The notes under the pieces: model-generated
What the model was told of the DNA's origin: nothing
Database searches by the model: none
What the model saw: the letters and a program-made list of their open reading frames with translations, nothing else
DNA from: Streptacidiphilus sp. PB12-B1b
Lineage (GTDB): Bacteria; Actinomycetota; Actinomycetes; Streptomycetales; Streptomycetaceae
DNA length: 64,000 bases
Assembly: GCF_014084125.1 (NCBI RefSeq)
Contig: NZ_CP048405.1
Coordinates: 7,564,001-7,628,000, forward strand
Direction: 5' to 3'
Shown: in pieces, positions 60,217 through 64,000 of the stretch
How the letters are laid out: each line of letters begins with the position of its first letter
Numbering within the stretch: position 1 is the stretch's first letter
Position numbers and translations under genes: made by a program

Positions 60217-63153
60217 ATGCTGTTCGGCTTGCTGGGGCCGCTGCTGGTCGACGACGGCGCGGGCGAGCGCCAGGTCTCGGCGCGGCGTCAGCGGGCGCTG
60301 CTGGCCGCGCTGCTGCTGCGGGCCAACCACACCGTGGAGTGGGACGAGCTCGCCGCCTGCGTCTGGGACGGCCGCCCGCCCTCCGGAGCGCGGACCACCC
60401 TGCAGGGCTACACCCTGCGGCTGCGCCGGCTGCTGGGCGCGGCGGGCGGGCGCGTGGTCACCCAGGGCTCCGGCTACCGGGTCGAGGTCGCCCCGGACGA
60501 GTACGACGTCCACCGCTTCGCCCGGCTCAGGACCGAGGCCGAGCAGGCGTCCGCCGACGCCGACTGGGCGGCCTGCCGCGAGCTGCTGCTCCAGGGCCAG
60601 GCGCTGTGGCGGGGCACGCCGCTGCAGGACGTCCCGGGCATCGCCGGCCGGGGCGAGCTGGTGTGGCAGCTGACCGAGGCCCGGCTGCAGGCGCTGGAAC
60701 TGCGGCTCCAGGCCGATCTGGAACTCGGCCTGCACCAGGGCGCGGTGATCGAGCTGGCCGCGCTGGCCCAGGAGCACCCGCTGCGTGAACGCTTCGCCGG
60801 GCAGCTGATGCTCGCCCTCTACCGCAGCCAGCGCCAGGCCGAGGCGCTGGAGGCGTACCAGCGCACCCGGCGGACCCTGGTGAAGGAGCTGGCGGTCGCC
60901 CCCGGGCGCGCCCTGCAGGAACTCCACCAGCGCATCCTCTGCCGCGATCCGGAGCTGGACCTCCCGCCGACCGCCCCGCACCGCTCCGCCGCACCGCCCG
61001 GGGCACCGGCACCCGCCGCTTCCGCGCCGCCCGCCCCGGCCCAACTGCCGCCTCTCACCGACGACTTCACCGGCCGTACCGCCCCCGCCGGGCAGCTGCT
61101 GGTCCACCTGCGGGCGCCCGCGCAGGACGGCCGCAGCGCGCCCCGCTCGGCGGCGGTCGTCGGCCCGGCCGGTATCGGCAAGAGCGCGCTCGCGCTGCAC
61201 GTCGCCCACCAGCTGCGCCCGGACTTCCCGGACGGCCAGCTGTTCGCCGCCATGGCGGGCGCGGGCCCGGACCCGGTCTCGGCCCACGACGTCCAGGGCC
61301 GCTTCCTGCGCGCCCTCGGCACCCCGCCGGACGCCGTCCCGGCCCAGCCCGAGGAGCGCACCGCGCTGTACCGCACGGTGCTGGCCCCGCTCCGGGTGCT
61401 GATCGTGCTGGACGACGTCGGCAGCGCCGCCCAGGCCCGCGAGCTGCTGCCGGGCAGCGGGGCCTCGTCGGTGCTGGTCACCGCCCGGCACGACCTGCCC
61501 GCGCTGACCAACACCCGGGCGGTCGACCTGGAGACGCTCTCCCTGGACGAGAGCCGCGCGCTGTTCGAACGGATCGTCGGCGCCGACCGGACCAGGCGCG
61601 AGCCCGAGGCGGTCGCGGCCGTGCTGCGCAGCTGCTGCGGGCTGCCGCTGGCCGTCCGGATCGCGGGCGCCCGGCTGGCGACCCGCCCCCGGTGGACCAT
61701 CGGCCGCCTCGCCGACCGGCTGGCCGACACCAGGCGGACCCTCAGCGAGCTGACGGCCGGTGAACTGTCGGTCCGGGCCGGGCTGGCCCTGGGCTACGCC
61801 GGCCTGCACGGCGCCACCGCACCCCCGGCCTCGGGCCCGGGCCCGCACCCCAGGCCGGACGACGGCGACGGGCCCAGCCTCGCCCGCTGCTTCCGGCTGC
61901 TGGGGCTGGGCCGGCTCCCGCAGTTCGGCGCGACCGCCGCCGCCGCGCTGTTCGGCATCCCGGTCGACGAGGCCGAGGCCGTGCTGGAGACGCTGGTCGA
62001 CCACCGGCTGCTGGAGCTGCCCTACGGCGGCCAGTACCGCTTCCACGACCTCACCCGGCTCTACGCCGAGGAGACGGCCGACGCCGAGGAGCCCCCGGCC
62101 GCCCGCGCGCAGGCCCTGGACCGGCTGCTGTCCTGGTACCTGGCGGGCGCCGAGTCCGCAGCCGAGCTGCTGCGCCCGGCCGGCCGCCCGGCCCTCTTCG
62201 GCCCCTCCGGCCAGGCGGCCTCCGGCCAGACGTCCGCCGGCACTCCCGCCGCCCCGCGACCCGCCGGACGCGGACCGGAGCTGCCCCGCTTCCGCACCCC
62301 GGACCAGGCCCTGGACTGGTTCGAGGCGGAGCTGCCCACCCTGGTCGCCCTCAGCGCCCGGGCGCAGCAGCCGGGCACGGCCGAGTTCTGCTGGCGGCTC
62401 GCGGAGGCCATGCGCCAGTACTTCATCGTCCGCCGCCCCTGGTCGGACTGGGTCAGCACCTACGAGACCGGCCTGGCCGCCGCCGAGAGCGCGGGCGAAC
62501 CGCTCGGCGCGGCCCGGATGCGGGACGGCCTGGGCACCGCCTACCTGGACCTGCGCCGCTTCGACGAGGCGGCCGAGGTGACGCGTACGGCCATCGACGC
62601 CTACCGGCAGATGGGCCGCAGCGACCTGCAGGCGCTGGCCCTGTCCAACCTCACCGGCGTCCTGGTCGCTCAGGGGCGCCACCGCGAGGGCATCGACGCC
62701 GCCCGGCAGGCCCTGCGCATCCAGCTGGAGGCGGACGACCCGGGCGCCGCCGCCGTCACCCTGGGCAACCTCGGCATGCTGCAGATCGCCGAAGGGCTGC
62801 CTCGCGACGCGGTCGACAGCTACCAGCAGGGCCTGGAACTGAGCCGCGCCGCCGGACACCGCTACGCCGAGGCGGCCATCGTCAGCAACCTCGGCGAGGC
62901 GTACGTGGCCCTGGGCTGCTACGCCGAGGCCGTCGAGTACTGCCGGGTCGCGCTGGACCTGTGCGCGGCCATCGGCACCGAGCACGGCCGGGCCGTGACC
63001 CTCTCCTGCCTGGGCCAGGCCCTGGAGGGCACCGGACGCACCGAGGAGGCCCGGACGGCCCTGGCCGAGGCGGTGCAGATCTTCGACCGGCTGGGCGCAC
63101 CCGACGCCGAAGCCGCCCGCTCCCGCCTCGCCGACCTGGCACCCCCGAGCTGA
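60217..63153 (+). CDS. AfsR/SARP-family regulator with NB-ARC and TPR domains
   Basis: A 978-residue regulator starting MLFGLLGPLLVDDGAG. It has a winged-helix OmpR-like DNA-binding domain (about 10-90, TLQGYTLRLRRLLGA), a bacterial transcriptional activation domain (BTAD, about 95-245, DVHRFARL), an NB-ARC ATPase (about 280-530; Walker A VGPAGIGKSALAL at about 315-327, Walker B VLIVLDDVGS), and C-terminal TPRs (about 760-970). This is the AfsR arrangement, integrating signals and activating secondary-metabolite genes. No biosynthetic cluster is visible within this window. Direct repeats lie in its leader. The gene is of standard length and intact. Confidence 0.93.
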   Translation: MLFGLLGPLLVDDGAGERQVSARRQRALLAALLLRANHTVEWDELAACVWDGRPPSGARTTLQGYTLRLRRLLGAAGGRVVTQGSGYRVEVAPDEYDVHRFARLRTEAEQASADADWAACRELLLQGQALWRGTPLQDVPGIAGRGELVWQLTEARLQALELRLQADLELGLHQGAVIELAALAQEHPLRERFAGQLMLALYRSQRQAEALEAYQRTRRTLVKELAVAPGRALQELHQRILCRDPELDLPPTAPHRSAAPPGAPAPAASAPPAPAQLPPLTDDFTGRTAPAGQLLVHLRAPAQDGRSAPRSAAVVGPAGIGKSALALHVAHQLRPDFPDGQLFAAMAGAGPDPVSAHDVQGRFLRALGTPPDAVPAQPEERTALYRTVLAPLRVLIVLDDVGSAAQARELLPGSGASSVLVTARHDLPALTNTRAVDLETLSLDESRALFERIVGADRTRREPEAVAAVLRSCCGLPLAVRIAGARLATRPRWTIGRLADRLADTRRTLSELTAGELSVRAGLALGYAGLHGATAPPASGPGPHPRPDDGDGPSLARCFRLLGLGRLPQFGATAAAALFGIPVDEAEAVLETLVDHRLLELPYGGQYRFHDLTRLYAEETADAEEPPAARAQALDRLLSWYLAGAESAAELLRPAGRPALFGPSGQAASGQTSAGTPAAPRPAGRGPELPRFRTPDQALDWFEAELPTLVALSARAQQPGTAEFCWRLAEAMRQYFIVRRPWSDWVSTYETGLAAAESAGEPLGAARMRDGLGTAYLDLRRFDEAAEVTRTAIDAYRQMGRSDLQALALSNLTGVLVAQGRHREGIDAARQALRIQLEADDPGAAAVTLGNLGMLQIAEGLPRDAVDSYQQGLELSRAAGHRYAEAAIVSNLGEAYVALGCYAEAVEYCRVALDLCAAIGTEHGRAVTLSCLGQALEGTGRTEEARTALAEAVQIFDRLGAPDAEAARSRLADLAPPS

Positions 63154-63206
63154 CCCCCGGCCGCGACGCCACCCCTCCGACGCCGCCGCGCCCTTCGCCG
63201 CCGCCC

Positions 63207-63764
63207 TCAGCCGAGCGGGATGCCGAGCCCGTCCAGCACGCGTGCGCCCGGGAGCCCGGCCAGCAGTCGGCCCGGGAGCCAGAGCTTGGAGCCCCGGATG
63301 CCGGAGCCGACGATCACCCGGGGGTGCGCGGCGACCGCCGCGTCCACCAGCACCGGCCAGCCCTCCGGCAGGCCGATCGGGGTGATCCCGCCGTACTCCA
63401 TGCCGGTCGCCGCCAGCACCGCGTCCACCGGTGCGAAGGACGCCTTGCGGGCGTCCAAGTGCCGCCGGGCCAGGCCGTTGACGTCCGCGCGGGTGGTGGC
63501 AGTGACCATGCAGGCCGCATAGGTGGTGATGGCGCCGCGCCGGGCGGCGATGATCACGCAGTTGGCGGAGTCGGCCATGGCGACCCCGTAGCGTTCGCAG
63601 AACACGGCGGTGTCGGCCAGGTCGGGATCGATCTCGGCCGCCTCCACCTCGGCGGCGGCCGCGTCGCTCCAGCGCGCGAGCGCGGCGGCGACCGGTGCGG
63701 CCAGCAGCTCCGGCCGGGACAGGGCGGGGTGCACAGCAGGCGTCGTCTCCATCCCCCCATCCAA
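63207..63764 (-). CDS. YbaK/prolyl-tRNA deacylase-like protein
   Basis: A 185-residue aminoacyl-tRNA-deacylase (YbaK/ProX type) that hydrolyses mischarged tRNA. Signs are the central Lys region ARKASFAPVDAVLAATGM and the family loop GGITPIGLPEGWPVLVDAAV. An ATG at 63752 is an alternative start, but its G-run lies too close to serve as a ribosome binding site. It is the gene before the GatB/YqeY end on the minus strand. Confidence 0.85.
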   Translation of the reverse strand: MDGGMETTPAVHPALSRPELLAAPVAAALARWSDAAAAEVEAAEIDPDLADTAVFCERYGVAMADSANCVIIAARRGAITTYAACMVTATTRADVNGLARRHLDARKASFAPVDAVLAATGMEYGGITPIGLPEGWPVLVDAAVAAHPRVIVGSGIRGSKLWLPGRLLAGLPGARVLDGLGIPLG

Positions 63765-63798
63765 CCGCAGCCGCGCCCGGCCGCGGGGGCGGGGGACG

Positions 63799-64000
63799 TC
63801 AGCCGGGCGTGGCGGCGGTCGGCCGCCCGGCGTCGTGCGCGTCCAGCTGCACCGTCAGCACCGCGGCCTCGGCCCGCAGCAGCGCGGCCCGGTCCGGGCG
63901 TCCGGCCCGCTCGTAGTCGAGCGCGGCGGCCTGACGTTCGGCCACCTCGGCCCGGACGATCCCGGCCACCTGGGGCTCCGTCAGCTCCCGCCGCTCGGCC
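63799..64000 (-). CDS. GatB/YqeY domain protein, 3' end only
   Basis: The last 66 codons before TGA at 63799-63801 read in one frame as ELTEPQVAGIVRAEVAERQA, then RAGRPDRAALLRAEAAVLTV, the amphipathic C-terminal helices of YqeY-like proteins. The start lies beyond base 64000. Such proteins are related to the tRNA amidotransferase GatB tail and have an unclear role in tRNA metabolism. It is next to the YbaK-type deacylase, which also acts on tRNA. Confidence 0.75.
   Translation of the reverse strand, partial: AERRELTEPQVAGIVRAEVAERQAAALDYERAGRPDRAALLRAEAAVLTVQLDAHDAGRPTAATPG

Noticed and set aside
60157-62985. A 942-codon minus-strand frame
   Set aside because: Shadow of the SARP gene, which has ordered DNA-binding, BTAD, NB-ARC and TPR regions.
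60217-63153. Evidence for a secondary-metabolite gene cluster
   Set aside because: The SARP is AfsR-type and stands alone; no PKS, NRPS or tailoring operon is visible beside it.

Overview
The window is high-GC actinobacterial DNA, best placed in the family Streptomycetaceae (Streptomyces, Kitasatospora or Streptacidiphilus). The evidence is strong third-position GC bias, GTG starts, pSAM2-type integrative-element genes, an AfsR/SARP regulator, a LAXTG-type sorting signal, a perfect parS palindrome and DUF2637, DUF3040 and DUF6928 proteins. The species cannot be fixed from the sequence.

Positions 1 to about 20,140 are an accretion of mobile DNA next to a glycine tRNA locus. A 44-bp copy of the 3' end of a tRNA-Gly(CCC) gene occurs at 10732-10775 and again, identical, at 13410-13453; a degraded third copy lies at 20100-20136. 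No copy has the 5' half of the tRNA, so the intact gene and the integrase/excisionase should lie just left of base 1. Element I (left of base 1 to 10775) is a pSAM2-type actinomycete integrative and conjugative element (AICE): repSA (cut by the window edge), small Cys-pair and Spd proteins, SpdB2 (DUF2637), the FtsK-like translocase TraSA and a SCO3933-type protein on the minus strand; then a monooxygenase-like gene and an HTH/TPR regulator; then a cargo cassette of HNH nuclease, cytosine-C5 methyltransferase and Vsr, of visibly lower GC. Segment II (10776-13453) carries ADP-ribosylglycohydrolase, HAD and DUF6928 genes between two att copies with no integrase. Segment III (13454 to about 20,115) is a decayed AICE that lost rep, spd and most of tra but kept the SCO3933-like gene, the GntR repressor KorSA with three visible operators, the Nudix protein Pif, and an ATPase. 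A complete IS701-family element carrying a DinB-family passenger gene is inserted in it.

Positions 20,160 to 43,760 are chromosomal or accessory genes: a WYL regulator with an NTF2-like enzyme; a drug-type FAD monooxygenase / broken MFS pump / MarR operon with a divergent double-AsnC regulator; an Old Yellow Enzyme; an IS256-family element with an 8-bp target duplication inside an IS5-like remnant; a cold-shock protein / DEAD-box helicase pair; a rearrangement breakpoint at about 32,440; a class A beta-lactamase divergent from a MarR / isochorismatase-like / PEBP operon; a divergent pair of photo-repair genes (FeS photolyase-like and spore-photoproduct-lyase-like); and two SDR genes with an XRE regulator.

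Positions 43,900 to 64,000 look like core arm or flank: two very large secreted proteins (one a trypsin-fold pseudoprotease with FG-GAP repeats, one with near-identical C-terminal repeats), an MprF-like rhomboid/LPG-synthase membrane protein, a strong terminator followed by parS, a STAS protein, a sortase-substrate gene broken by a homopolymer frameshift, a potassium channel, an alkB gene with a LexA-type box, an AfsR-like SARP, a YbaK-type deacylase, and the 3' end of a GatB/YqeY gene.
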